Assembly: GCA_034769895.1 (NCBI GenBank) | Contig: CM068372.1 | Span: forward strand, 439,646,958 to 439,710,957 | DNA length: 64,000 nucleotides | Direction of reading: 5' to 3' | Origin: Magicicada septendecula | Taxonomy: Eukaryota; Arthropoda; Insecta; Hemiptera; Cicadidae | Made by a program: the position numbers and the translations under genes | The notes under the pieces: model-generated | What the model was told of the DNA's origin: nothing | Database searches by the model: none | Seen by the model: only the letters and a program-made list of their open reading frames with translations | Part shown: piece after piece, positions 49,345 to 60,452 of the stretch | Position numbering within the stretch: the stretch's first letter is position 1 | Layout: the number at the start of each line of letters is the position of its first letter

Positions 49345-49665
49345 AATGTTGAAGTTCTTAGAAAGATGAAGAAAAATAGAGAAGTTATTATTAACACAGT
49401 GAAGATAAGAAAGCTTCAGTATCTGGGACATCCCATGAGAAATGAACAGCGATTTTACTTATTTCAGTCCATATTACAGGGAAAAGTACTTGGAATGAGA
49501 GGAGTTGGACGACCGAGAATATCATGGGTGAGGAATTTAAGGACCCGGTTTGGCACTAATACAACTGACTTATTACGTGCAGCAGTGCAGAAAGTTAAAA
49601 TAGTCTGTATGATACCCAAAATCCGAAACGGATAGGAAATATCAGAAGAGGAAGAAGAAGAGGTG
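49345..49665 (+). pseudogene. LINE family B, C-terminal fragment
   Basis: EVLRKMKKNREV leads into VKIRKLQYLGHPMRNEQRFY, ILQGKVLGMRGVGRPRISWV and CMIPKIRNG followed by a stop, closely matching the end of the 27.8-28.9-kb copy. The 89 codons are uninterrupted. It is 5'-truncated at about 49345, and the GAAGAGGAAGAAGAAG tail follows the stop. Confidence 0.85.
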
Positions 49666-49854
49666 AGAACTATACCTCCACCTCCAACCAGATACTGAGC
49701 GAAGCAGTCTCCAAGATCCGCATTCCTATGATGATCGCCAACAGGAATGGCACAAACAGATAAGATGACGAAAATTAGAAGAATGCTTTTTATAAAGAGA
49801 AAGGAAGTATCTATGCAGCTATTATAAAAATCCAGATTCAGAAGGGAAAGCTTT

Positions 49855-50006
<152 letters not shown>

Positions 50007-50009
50007 TCA

Positions 50010-51240
50010 CCTCACATAAAGACAAGCAGGTACATTCACATTAAGTTGTACATAAATGCCACTGTACGGTTGGCAGTGTTATTGCTCTTGTAATTAGAAT
50101 TTTGCAACATCATAATAATCGTACGTAGACTGAAGATAATGTCTTCTAATTTGAGCGGAGCTACACAGACGCTGTTCTGGTTTCTCTGTACGTCCGCAAT
50201 CGCATTACAATCCCGGCAAGGCAAGGACACGACACGATTTAAATGGCGCGGGTGAAAGACGAGGCACTCCCCTCGGCACATAACTATACGGTTATTAAAT
50301 CTGCCATTGACAGCTGAATAGACGTGCAACGTGTCTGCGTGCTGAGCAAATTCATAACAATAACACAAATTGAATACGAAGTAGGTGTAATCCGCGGAGC
50401 CGTCACCTTAGCGGGAAGCCGGGCTTGTGTCGTCTGGATTTCCTGTGTTGTGAAGAATAATAAGAAGAAGAAATCAAAATAAATCTGTCACGTGGTGCTG
50501 CGTTTAAATTCTCATTACTGTAATCTGAATTTTCCGCTGCGTTCGTATTATGTTCGCGCCGATAGTTATAATGGACGCAGTGAAATTATGCATTACCCGA
50601 CGGGCGACATGGTTTCGATTCCCTCCTCCCCGCACCAAAGCTATTACTGTGCTCTAAACTGTTAATGTTTAATGAGTAATCTATTAGTTCCGTTAAAATC
50701 AGACCTGTTAATCCAAGGTCAAGGTTTCGATTCTTTAAATATGGCTGAACACGATTTACAAGGTATTGTCTCGAACGCTTTGAACAACTAACAGGTCGTA
50801 AATTGAATGGAAAATTTATTTTTTATTCTTTTACGCCTGATTAATATTAACAGAGAATTTTAATACGTTTGCGCGCATGCTGCATGCACTTATTAATTAT
50901 TGTAAAGCAGTGGCCCTCAGTCTTATAGTAGTCTTATAGTAGATCACCTCAGAGGTCCCTAAAAATGTATTCGTCGTCCCCATATTCTAGCACCATAATC
51001 TTTTATTTCAAAGAGTATTAAGGTAACGTATAACGACAATATCTTAACATAATGGTTTTATTTGTTGAATGAAAAATTCATATTCCCTCCTTCGTGTACA
51101 CAAATTACTACTTGTGAACTCTGCGTCATATTGCGGAATGCGTATTACTAATAGGAAACGATAAAAACTTGAATGAAAGTAAAGTACAGAGCAAGCAATA
51201 ATTGTTTTAAATTACTTTGTTCAGATTTTCATCTTAACTT
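50010..51240. other. No recognised feature
   Basis: A 110-codon minus-strand frame (50036-50368) has no motifs. Nothing here can be classified. Confidence 0.35.
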
Positions 51241-52360
51241 ACTTCTTTCAATATTCTTCTTTCGTCTTTGTCGATATATTTCTGGTTCAAGTTCATCTCT
51301 TCAATAATCGACTCAATTCTGGGATCTAATCGAATCCTAAACGTTCTTAGTAATTTCCTTTCTACGTCTTGGATGCGACCAACATCTCCTTCCTCGTTAA
51401 CTGTGACTCCACTGTGTATCAGGGGGGACCCTAGGGGGAGATATAGAGGACATATACCCCCAAAACCTCAAAAAAATTAAAACATTTTAGAGCAAAATAT
51501 TTAAAACTGGTTATGTTTTTTGAAATGTAATTAATTGACTTCCAAGTTTTGTCAATTTAAAAAAAATTACTATTTGGGTCAATGCAAAATTTAACTAATC
51601 TATAATGATAGGCCTTATAATCAATAATAAATATAACAGATGTTGAAAGAAATAGTGAAAAATGAAAAGAAGTCGGCTTGAAAGAGAGTAGGATACTTTT
51701 TTCTGCTGGTTACGATAAACAGGGACATATCATTTTTTTTTTTTAACTTAATGCTACATGTTGATAACTTCAATCAGAAAGCACATAATGTGAATGAGTT
51801 TTAATTTCATAACATTATTTTTCATAATGGACATGGGTTGCTGTAATAGTCTCTACCTAGATCTAAGAAACAGAATATTGTAAAATTAAACATACGTTGG
51901 TTAAAACATTTTCGTGTTCTTGCATGTGTTAACCCTACAAGACAAACACAAACATACACACAAAAAATTTACTTTCTTAATTTTAACGTTGTCTTTAATG
52001 TGGTTATATTCCACAGAAAGGTATTATTAGACTTCTAAGTCAAACTGTACGTTATTAATTGATTTTTATGAATTTAGTGAATTACACCCATTATTTACCC
52101 ATTAGTTTTAATTTTTTTTGTACGATTTTCATTGTAATATGAGAAAAAAAACTCTAAGAAAACGATATGTGGTTGGAAAAATCCCCCCCCCCCCGAAATG
52201 AAATCCTAGGTTCGTCCCTGCTGTGTATAACAAAATATTGGAACGGCCACAATTTTATAAACTTAATCCTTAAGTCTCTGAATATAGTCTTCAGTGTTCT
52301 GGTAATTGTAGCACAAGTTGTGTGAGACGTCTGCAGCTTAAGATACGTATTTCTCACTCC
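51240..52360 (-). pseudogene. LINE family A-like fragment split by a hAT MITE
   Basis: The minus strand from 52357 reads YLKLQTSHTTC, TRTLKTIFRDLRIKF and KLWPFQYFVIHS, matching the KLQTTC..I.RTLKN...KFYKVMAVP block. It is cut at the point where the family normally continues with YG.ETW. Beyond the 801-bp MITE (51420-52220) the sequence continues with weak LINE similarity (RIQDVERKLLRTF) to about 51240. Very degenerate. Confidence 0.55.
51420..52220. mobile_element. hAT-type MITE, 801 bp, perfect target duplication
   Basis: The ends are CAGGGGGGACCCTAGG and the complement CAGGGACGAACCTAGG. The flanks CTGTGTAT at 51412-51419 and 52221-52228 are identical 8-mers. The interior is AT-rich and non-coding, with a C-run near the right end. 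Confidence 0.92.
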
Positions 52361-52519
52361 CGAGTCAATTATAATGTAGGCCTACTTACTCCGACGAGTG
52401 GTATTGAACACGATTTTAGTTCTGATTGGATGGGTTATATGAAATACCATAAATTTAAACTACAGTATATTTACATTCCATTCCAAACAGATTTAAACCA
52501 AAAGATGTAAAGAGGTTTA

Positions 52520-52815
52520 AAATGATGAACGCAGAATACAAACAAGTGAAATAAAGTTCTTAAGGAAAACCAAAGGTTGCACCCTTAGAGATCAAATACG
52601 AAATGAAGATACAAGAACTGAGCTAAATGTGTATTCCGTGACCAGCAGAATGAGGGAAGGACAAATGAAATGGAGAGAGAATGTAAGACATGAGGCTACC
52701 AAAACAAGTAATACGATACATACCTCATGGAAGACGAGATATAGGTAGACCAAGGAAGACATGGCTTCACTGAAGTCGGAACAGGCTGTAAGCCTATACC
52801 TTGCGTGGAGAAGAA
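52520..52815 (+). pseudogene. LINE family A C-terminal fragment
   Basis: IKFLRKTKGCTLRDQIRNED followed by TRTELNVYSVTSRM and an RPRKTW-like box near 52750, ending in GAGAAGAAGAAAAAG. It matches the C-terminus of the 21.9-kb copy. Opposite orientation to the fragment at 51.2-52.4 kb. Confidence 0.72.
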
Positions 52816-52918
52816 GAAAAAGACAGATTTAAAAAGTGACAAGACATTCGCTGTCTTGTTTTCAGAATTTAATTTTCTATCACAACCACTGCTTCAGCAT
52901 ACAGAAGTGCATTATACT

Positions 52919-53560
52919 TTCCGTGCAAATATTATTAACAAAACAAAAACCGTTGCTACATTATTAAATATATCATTTTGCTAATCGTTACGCTTGCTGG
53001 ACCTTACATTTCTAAATGACGTTTTCGAAAGTACCATGTTAATAAAAGTAGACGGTAAGTACATCTTCGTTTATAATAATAACGATGTAGGTGGTAAAGC
53101 GGAATTGGACACCCCACGCCTAATGTCTATCGATTCTCTTCTTTTCCCGAAACATCTATCGTCGTGGTGTTCTCATCACTTGATTCCACGTCCTTCCGCC
53201 GTCTTTTCTTCCATGCAGGTGTTTGTTTCCACCCAACGCTGTAACGTGACGAATTTTTGATTGAGCATATGGAGTCCATGATCGAACCACCTCAGGTCCT
53301 GTCTGTCACAATGAAGGATACTCATTTTCCTTTTGATCTCATTACTGGTAACATAGATCAGAAGGTTCCAATTCCGCCTTACACCTACATCATGATTATT
53401 ATAAACGAAGATGTACTTACCATCTACTTTTATTAACATATTCGTTGAAGACGTCATTTAGAAATGGAAGGTCCAGCAAGTGTACCGATTAGCAAAAATG
53501 ATATATTTAATAAGATTTTTGTTCATACTTATTTGTTGATATATTTGCACGGATAATATA
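52919..53560. repeat. Inverted repeat with 190-bp arms
   Basis: Arms 52919-53112 and about 53366-53560 are inverted copies sharing GGTAAGTACATCTTCGTTTA, AAATATATCATTTT and the GCTGGACCTT/AAGGTCCAGC pair. The 253-bp spacer translates on the minus strand to DRQDLRWFDHGLHML followed by EEKTAEGRGIK, a possible LINE C-terminal scrap. It adjoins a PLE family a tail and may belong to a larger PLE complex. Confidence 0.65.
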
Positions 53561-53565
53561 TCCAT

Positions 53566-54060
53566 TCGCAACCTCCGAGCCCTGTCACCACCGTCTGTAC
53601 AGTTACATATTTTACTAGCACAATAAATATTATTATAATAAATTATTGTAATAAATTATAATATAATTAAGAAGTAAAAGGTAGAGGACGGATAAATAAC
53701 ATTAAGAATTAAATTGCATATATGGATGTTTTTTAAATAAGGGTGAGTGACCGCGCCCAAAAGTGTGAATCAGAAAGGCTTTACAACGTTATGTTTTGAA
53801 AAGATTGGACACACACACACACGCGCGCGCACAGAAAAATATATAACTGTACAGACGGGGGTGACAACGCTCGGAGGTTGGGAATGGACGTATGACTTAT
53901 ATGTTGTTTGCGGGGGTGTGTGTGGACAGTGGGGAGGGTGGAGGTGTAAAGAGTTTGTTTTATTTCTGTTGTTATTTCCGATCTGACGTTGAGCTGAGAA
54001 GCTTGAAAGCGCTAATCGGAATAATTTTTCTAAAGTGGTATGCAACAGTGATAATTCTGT
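53566..54060 (+). mobile_element. Penelope-like 3' tail, family a, with inverted partial copy
   Basis: The segment 53650-54060 repeats the 3' region that follows the GIY-YIG frame near 35.5-35.85 kb: GAGGACGGATAAATAACATT, AATAAGGGTGAGTGAC, ACAGACGGGGGTGACA and the hammerhead-like motif, in the same order. An inverted partial copy at 53566-53620 mirrors 53836-53890. No coding sequence remains. Confidence 0.7.
53976..54021 (+). ncRNA. Hammerhead-like motif, family a, core mutated
   Basis: Helix I (TTCCGAT and ATCGGAA), helix II, GAAAGCGCTA are all kept, but the core reads CTGACGT, with the conserved A9 changed to T. It is probably inactive, while the structure is otherwise preserved. Confidence 0.55.
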
Positions 54061-54609
54061 TCGATAAATAAATGACTGAAAAATAAATAAATGGTAATAT
54101 TAACTGGACACTGTTATTTATGAAACAATGCTGTTTGGTCACACTCTGTGCAATTGGCAAACAAGGAAGCTTCACGGCCGATAGACAAGTATGGATTACG
54201 TAGTGTCGCAAGGCAAGACTTACGGTAGAGTGATCACTATTACAGCAGAAAGTGGAAGAGAAGGATTAGTGGCAGGATGTCCAACCAAATAAAGTATGTA
54301 TGTCATACTCATAGTCATACTTTACAGGAACATACTTTACATCGGGTGTTGAGTGTGTGTGCAGCCGGTGGGACAACGTTATACATAAATCATTCCGGTT
54401 TCAGAGTGGATTTCACACATAGGTGACAAATACGGAAAGAAGGAACGTTTCTATTTTTTAATTTATTCTCTATAAACCAGTGGTTCTCAAAGTGGGGTCC
54501 GCGACAATGTTTCAGGGGGTCCGCAGACACTTTTAAGAAAAAAACAGAATATACCGTACTTTTCTCCGATTTTTTGTGATCTAAAATCTAAATTTAATTC
54601 TTGGATTAC

Positions 54610-54960
54610 AATTTAATAAATTATAACATGGACATTATACACGTACACACAAAAGGCCGAAAACTAGAGACACTAGAACAATATTGAAAATATACAAACA
54701 CACGAAAACACATAAAAACGACATCTTAAACGAACAGACACAATTCAAATCACACGCATTATTCGAACATATCACACCCCATACACACAAAATCGATCTT
54801 TCAAAAGTCGATACCGTCGCCAAGAACAAGACGGACAGTGCTCCCAACGGCAGCCGCTGAAGAAGCTTTTTAAAAGCGAAAACCTGTTCAGGTTATAAGA
54901 TAAAACTTTCACGTTTGTACCCATAAAAAACTTTGTGTTCCGAGTCGGTAGTGAATTAAT
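54610..54960 (+). mobile_element. Penelope-like element 3' end, family g
   Basis: Plus-strand reading IIHVHTKGRKLETLEQY followed by KHIKTTS-type residues resembles the KG..L.TLEQ.EIY tail of PLE GIY-YIG domains. The 3' region at 54850-54960 matches the arms of the hairpins at 22.4 and 60.3 kb (ACTTTGTGTTCCGAGTCG). The frame has a stop and is 5'-truncated. Confidence 0.6.
54860..54895 (+). ncRNA. Hammerhead-like motif with long helix III, family g
   Basis: CTGAAGA is followed by helix II GCTTT with AAAGC, then GAAA and a 6-bp helix III (AACCTG with CAGGTT). Flanking sequences do not pair into helix I, so the fold is incomplete. It is weaker than family a. Confidence 0.35.
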
Positions 54961-55076
54961 TATATTTATCTAAATTTAAATTTTAGAATCTTAAAACAAT
55001 TAGTAAAAGAATCCGATACTTTTTTTGTTCAAACTAATTGTCATTGTAAAAGTAATTTCAAACTAATGGCTTGAAT

Positions 55077-55358
55077 TCGTAGTCCTTCAGTCTTCGACTG
55101 GTTTGTACCCTCCCCGCATATACCCGTGGTGCGTGTGGTACTGATTCTCTCACAGGTATATGGGACCTACAGTTTAACGCCGGATCCGAACGGCATAGTT
55201 GGGGAAGGTTTATACTAAGGAGGATACCTCTCGCTGGTTTGCCATTGCCTTGCGAGGGGGAACGGTCGTATCTAAATCAGATGGCCCCCGGCGGGAATTG
55301 AACCCGCGCCGACAGCGTAGCAGCGCCACACGCTAGCCACTACGCCACGACCGCTCCC
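55077..55358 (-). mobile_element. tRNA-derived SINE, 282 bp
   Basis: On the minus strand the head has an RNA polymerase III A box (TGGCGTAGTGGCTAGCG) and B box (GGTTCAATTCC) at tRNA-like spacing, followed by a body containing GGCAATGGCAAACC and a short non-polyA tail. It is flanked by the perfect 12-bp duplication AATGGCTTGAAT (55065-55076 and 55359-55370). Pol III box integrity and perfect duplications suggest a recent insertion. It lies inside the older hAT element. Confidence 0.9.
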
Positions 55359-55749
55359 AATGGCTTGAATAATGTCTTTAAATCATGTCGTTGTAACAGA
55401 TCTGTTTGTCCGAACAGGCTAGAACTCTCTCTTACAGTACAAGAAGAAGATTCATTTGCAGAACTTCAACTGACAGTTCATTAAAATTACAGTTTTCGCA
55501 ATTACAGCTTGCTGACTTCTGGTTACGTATATGTAATGACTGACTATCCTGAAGTAGGAATCAGAGCTTTGAAGTGTTTAACTGTGTTTTCCTCTACTTA
55601 TTTGTGTGGAACCGCAGTCTCCCTGCTCACGTACTTAAAGTCAAAGTTAAGAAATAAACTTCATGTCGAGAGTCGACACAGTCGGGGTCCGTAAATTTTT
55701 AAATTGTTTGGGGAGAGGTCCGCGGACTGAAAAGTTTGGGAACCACTGC

Positions 55750-56690
55750 TCTAAAGGAAACATACTTTTTCTTTTAATTACAGTTTCTGATACGTTTAGT
55801 ATACACGAGTGAACCGGACTATAAACTTGGGAATGTATTATGATATTTCTTAACAGATAGTTCTGTTGTTTCTTGGCATAAATTCTGAAATTTCGAATTT
55901 CAAAGAAAAAGGCAATATACATCAGGTTTAGAGTTGCTGGTTGAAAGGCAGCTTATAATGATAACGGTGTTGATGATGCTTCCTAAAACCTAATAGTATC
56001 ACCACCCATGATGATAAAGGGCAGATGAAGAAGAGGGTGTACAGGGAACGGAGATAAACATATCCAAGTAGAGTAATACGATTGCACTTCAGACACGACA
56101 AGTAGTGATATCCGGGTTAATTGCTTATACACCCGCAATACTCGAGACGTGCGACTTGGATGGCACTCGAGCGTCGGTGCCGCGGACCGTGTTTGTGACA
56201 ACCGATGTTGACGCCTTAATTACGCTCTCTGTCGACGTCTCGGAGAATTGACAGCTAATAGCTTCATAGCAGTTAACCGGGTTTATAAAAAACGTCGTTC
56301 CACGGGTCACGAGTGTAAATTAAATGTTGAAAAATAAACTGAACTGAGAATTTTTTTTCGAGTCGGATAAGAATTCTTCTTCTTCCACACTCTACGTATT
56401 ACGCAGATTGGCTGCTGTTGTACTCAGCACTCTCTCGGTCACCCCAAATTTCTTCTTCAAGATGTTTGTGTGTGCTCAGAGCATATGCACTCTTATGTCA
56501 CTCATATTTAACCCATCGTCTGTTATATACGCTTATTTTACCATTTACTCTAAATTATTTAACTCTCCCGAATGTCATTATTTATGTCTGTTCGTAAGTT
56601 TAAAATAATTCATCGTAGGGTGAAGGGAATCTCTACCCTCACAGATTTCATCTGATCCTCCTCGTATCTTGCTGGATTCGTGTAGTCGTA
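55750..56690. other. No recognised feature
   Basis: No gene or classifiable repeat is seen between the two hAT elements. Confidence 0.4.
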
Positions 56691-56698
56691 CTGTACAG

Positions 56699-57251
56699 CA
56701 GGGGTCTCCAAACGTTTTCACTTGAGGGCCGAATTGAAACATCTTGGAAGTCAGGCGGGCCAACAACAACAACAACACACACATAGTAAACTTGATTTTC
56801 TTTAAGTTTGTGAAATAATGAAGTCAATAAAATAGGTATTTAAAAAGAAATTAGGCAGACTTATCCAAAGAAAACAAACTCATCTATTCAAAATAATGTA
56901 ATAAAAGTAAGGAAAAAATAACATTCAAAGATATTTCTTAGGTATTAATTTGTAGCTTCCTTATGTACGTATGGGATGTGTGGAGTTGCTTGTGACATAT
57001 ACTGTCTGTCCATTTTTGAGTCAAATTTTGATTCTCGTATCACTAGAATGGATTTCAAGTGTTTGTCTGATAAGTTAGCTGTGTACTTTGATTTTATACT
57101 TATTTCTTGTTTAGTTAGTTATTAAAATGTTATAATATTTGAAGTATTTTGACGATCTGTTTAAAAACTGTAAGGAGCGTTGGCCGGGTTGCCGCGGGCC
57201 GGACAATGACCCTTCGTGGGCCGGATGTGGCCCATAGTTTGGAGACCCCTG
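56699..57251. mobile_element. hAT-type MITE, 553 bp
   Basis: The ends are CAGGGGTCTCCAAACGTTTT and the complement CAGGGGTCTCCAAACTAT. Inside both ends a GGGCCG/CGGGCC pair mirrors. The flanks CTGTACAG (56691-56698) and CTCTACAG (57252-57259) match at 7 of 8 positions. The interior is AT-rich and non-coding. Confidence 0.92.
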
Positions 57252-57499
57252 CTCTACAGTATTCAACTTCCATATGCCCCTGGCAAAGCGGAAGTACGTA
57301 GGTCATTCAGTAATTAAATAGATAAATAGTTTTAGAGGAAAAACTGTTGGTTGGCGGAGTACGATACTTTCAGATTTGTAAGTTAGCATCCTTGTGATTA
57401 GTTCTAATTAGCTGTTTGATTTGAATTGTTTTGTTTATAACTTTTAATTCTCATTTAACGATGGCGAGTTCACTTGAACTTTCGTAATTCATTGAACAA

Positions 57500-58117
57500 C
57501 GTGTAGTGACACGTTTTTATCTTTCTCGACCTGGGGGGCTGTGCGGGACGTCGCCCGCTCTTATGCTGCGTCCCGAGCTTCAAGTAGGCTCCTGCCGCAG
57601 GGACAATAGATAGGGCTGGATGTTTAGGGTGTGGCCTACTACCGGCCGTTGGGATTCAATTAATTATTTAATTGAGCGTTCGCCGAGGCCGGGTCCAAGA
57701 TTCTCCTGGCACAGATTGGTATCGACCGAGGGCGCTAATGAGGTGGTTGCCCTGAAATCGGGCGGTGCGGGGATAGAATTTTCGGGACAGTGTCTGTATA
57801 GTGGCGTCCAGGGAACGGACACGCAGGGCTTCACGGATGGTTTTATTCGATGTCAGATAGTGGGCTTTGCACGCCCAGCGCCTTCCTCGGTCAAGGAGAG
57901 ACTGAAGCTTTCCCCTTATGGGTCTTGGCCAAGTACGGGGATCGCGTAGGTAGCTATCGGCACCACATAGGTGGAGACGAGAAACTTTCCTAGGCGGCGG
58001 ATCATAGAATTGCTGCGCAGCAGGGGACGGAGTGTAGGGGGGTGGGCGATGGGCGGTCTTGAGGGCTACTTGCTCGGAGCGTGTCCGCCAGGTAACTTTT
58101 TTTCTGTCTGGCCACAA
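57500..58117 (-). pseudogene. Jockey/R1-like LINE ORF2 C-terminus
   Basis: A 149-codon minus-strand frame (58117-57668) reads TIREALRVRSLDATIQTLSR followed by KFYPRTA, matching the LH.DL.V.S....I....RKFY segment near the end of jockey/R1-type ORF2. The block is much GC-richer than its surroundings, implying a different source or younger age. RT motifs are absent, so it is a 5'-truncated copy. The assignment rests on one block. Confidence 0.55.
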
Positions 58118-58139
58118 TAACCCAGCTAAAATTTACTCT

Positions 58140-58783
58140 TGTATGATTACACAATACGGGAAAAGCTGTATGAACCGCGGAAATTTCTATTTGTTAGTAT
58201 AACAATTTAAAGATGGTCGAACTTCAGTGACTGACGAGAACCGTTTCAGACTTCCAGTTGATGTTTCAATTATTTGGTGAGTTTTTAGAAGAATAGCGGA
58301 CAACAAACAGTGCATACTACTCTGACGTGCTTATTAATAAAGTAAAGCTGGCAGTAATGCGGAAACTTCCTGGATTTCCGCGCAAAGACGTCGTTCTTCT
58401 TTATGAAAATGCCCGTCCACACATAGCTCAGTTAAGACGTGAAACGGTCAATAAATTGGCTTGAAAGACTCTGTCTTCCCCTACAGTTCAGACTTGGCTC
58501 CGTCTGTTTCCTACTTGTTTGGTCCACTCAGGGAGGTGTTACATGGTACGAAGTTATGCTATGAAAACGACGGTATCAAAGCAGACCTTCTAAAATGGCT
58601 CCGCTCCGACATCAACGTAAAGATTTCTTTGCGGCAGGCATAAAAAAGCTTACTTAGAGATGGAACAAATGGTATTAATGTTGCTGGGGATTATGTTGAA
58701 GAATAATAAAATTGTCGTAGTCATTAAATAAACTGTTTTTCCTCTACAACTGTTTGTCTCTTTAATTATGGAATGAGCCTCGT
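58140..58783 (+). pseudogene. Mariner transposase remnant
   Basis: FKDGRTSVTDENRFRLPVDV (58205-58265) matches the linker of mariner transposases, and VVLLYENARPHIAQLRRETV (58390-58450) matches the catalytic HDNARPH block with the second Asp changed to Glu in YENARPH. After a frameshift PYSSDLAPSVSYLFGPLREV supplies the PYSPDLAPSD block, with the last catalytic Asp replaced by Val. The middle of the protein is deleted. The 3' end GGAATGAGCCTCGTA looks like a mariner terminus next to TA. Confidence 0.82.
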
Positions 58784-58789
58784 ATGTGC

Positions 58790-59295
58790 GACAGACCCCC
58801 GATTCTCCACATTGGTTTACTTCCATAAATAAATATTGTTACGACGGTCTCACTGATCGTCGTATGGTACAGTGGAAAACAAAACACAGACACCAATTAA
58901 GTCACTAACCACCAGTTTGAATTATCACAATTAACAGTTTCTAATCAATAAGTTATTCAACAAGATTATACTCGGACAATAATTCCAGTAAATTTGCCCG
59001 CACGCAATAATAATGTCAACTAATAGAGTCCCGCACAATAATCACTTTTCACTAATAGCCACTTGAAATGCACTGAGTAATCGCCCGAAATAAACTGAAA
59101 TAAGCGGCAGGTGTTGGCTATTTATAGTCTGCAAGTGTTCCATAATATGCGTCCTCAACATGCACTCGAAAATTCTAGAGGATACTTGAACGCGGCCTTG
59201 GCAGAAACACGTACCGGCTGGTCTAATTGAGAACCTTGCTCCGTAATTGCGTAACACTATACATGAGAGTTAACGTACAGCCCGTGGCCGTCTCT
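58790..59295. other. No recognised feature
   Basis: No gene or classifiable repeat is seen. Confidence 0.35.
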
Positions 59296-59604
59296 CGCAT
59301 CCTAGTTTTCCTCCACTCCCTTTTGTCCTGATTCATTCCTATGTTTAACTCCTATCCGTTGCCTCTTTTGCCTCGTTTCCCAATGTGCTGTTTGGTCTTG
59401 CCTTCTTTCTCCTATTTGGAAGTGTCCATTCGGATACCTTCTTTGGCCACCTACTTCTAGGCATTCTTTGAAAATGTCTGAGCCATTTCAAGCGTTTTAC
59501 TTCTGTTGTCTCTATAATATCAACGCCGATGTCCGTTTCTTCCCATTATCTGTATTTTAATGTCTGTGTTATCTGTTCTGTAATATCTTTTGTGTTCATG
59601 TCAA

Positions 59605-59890
59605 CATTAAGTGTTAATGTCAACCAGTGTGTCTGGCCTTATAGACCCAGTGTTTAACATTTTGAATTTATTGTGTCATGCCAGCAGCAAGTCGAAGTGA
59701 CTTTTCTTCATTTGTTTACATATTTTTGCCATTTAGTCTTGTAATTTGTGTATCTGTTTAATCTGTTAACGAAAACAAGAAGAGCTATCAACGGTCAGCT
59801 CTTCATAATCACGTATGTGTTTTGTCAGTCAATTTGTTCAATGTTCGCTTAGTCGAACAGATTACAAATCTGCAATAAATTTAAAAAAAA
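59605..59890. mobile_element. Possible retroposed insert with hairpin and A-tail
   Basis: This segment interrupts the LINE between its NVDVRE and ITEQITQ blocks. It ends in AATAAATTT plus an A9 run at about 59880-59890, suggesting a polyadenylated retrocopy on the plus strand. It contains the stem-loop AGAGCT...AGCTCT near 59785-59805. The left boundary and target duplication are not clear. Confidence 0.4.
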
Positions 59891-60188
59891 ATCTTCCCGA
59901 ACGTCTACGTTTCTTACTCTATTTAATCTGGATTTCCACAGTAACGTCTCAAGAAAACCGTTTCCACCTCTCTAATACGTGACCTATTTCTCTTAGTAAT
60001 TTCCCACAGTTCGGCTCCATAGGTCGCTGTACTGTCTATGGTAGTTTTATAAATTCTAATCTCGTTTTTTTTGCTATGTTTTTATGCCATAGATATTACT
60101 GTTTAAACGTCTTGTGGCTGCCCGTGCTTGTCCTATTCTGCTTACAATTTCATCATCGCAACCTGGGTTGTGTATACTTTTATTCTCA

Positions 60189-60452
60189 GATATTTATTTA
60201 AATATAATTATTTCACTACGACTCGGAACACAAAACTTTTTATGGGTAAAAACGTAAAAGCTTTACCTTACAACCTGAACCGGTTTTCACTTTTAACAAG
60301 CTTTTTAAAAGTGAAAACCGGTTCAGGTTGTAAAGTAAAGCTTTTACGTTTTTACCCATAAAAAGTGTTGTGTTCCGAGTCGTAGTGAAATAATTATATT
60401 TAGTTAAGAAACGGACACGTCATGGACAACGAAATCCAAGGATATTTATTTA
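60189..60452. mobile_element. Perfect hairpin insertion, family g
   Basis: The arms 60201-60296 and 60305-60400 are near-perfect inverted copies of 96 nt around an 8-nt centre, containing CGACTCGGAACACAA and TTTTTATGGGTAAAAACGT or complements. The direct repeats GATATTTATTTA at 60189-60200 and 60441-60452 form a 12-bp target duplication. Single-copy tail 60401-60440 matches inverted sequence at 22340-22370. The host LINE continues on both sides. Confidence 0.8.

Larger units (their letters stand above)
54478..55748. mobile_element. hAT-type element containing PLE and SINE insertions
   Basis: The left end CAGTGGTTCTCAAAGTGGGG and right end (complement CAGTGGTTCCCAAACTTTTC) are inverted copies; GGGGTCCGCG and CGCGGACT mirror further in. 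The flanks CTATAAAC and CTCTAAAG match at 6 of 8 positions, so it is older than the neighbouring MITEs. No transposase is seen. Nested inside are a PLE 3' end (54610-54960) and a SINE (55077-55358). Confidence 0.8.

Noticed and set aside
50605-50640. GGTTTCGATTCCC, another B-box-like string
   Set aside because: No A box or acceptor stem nearby.
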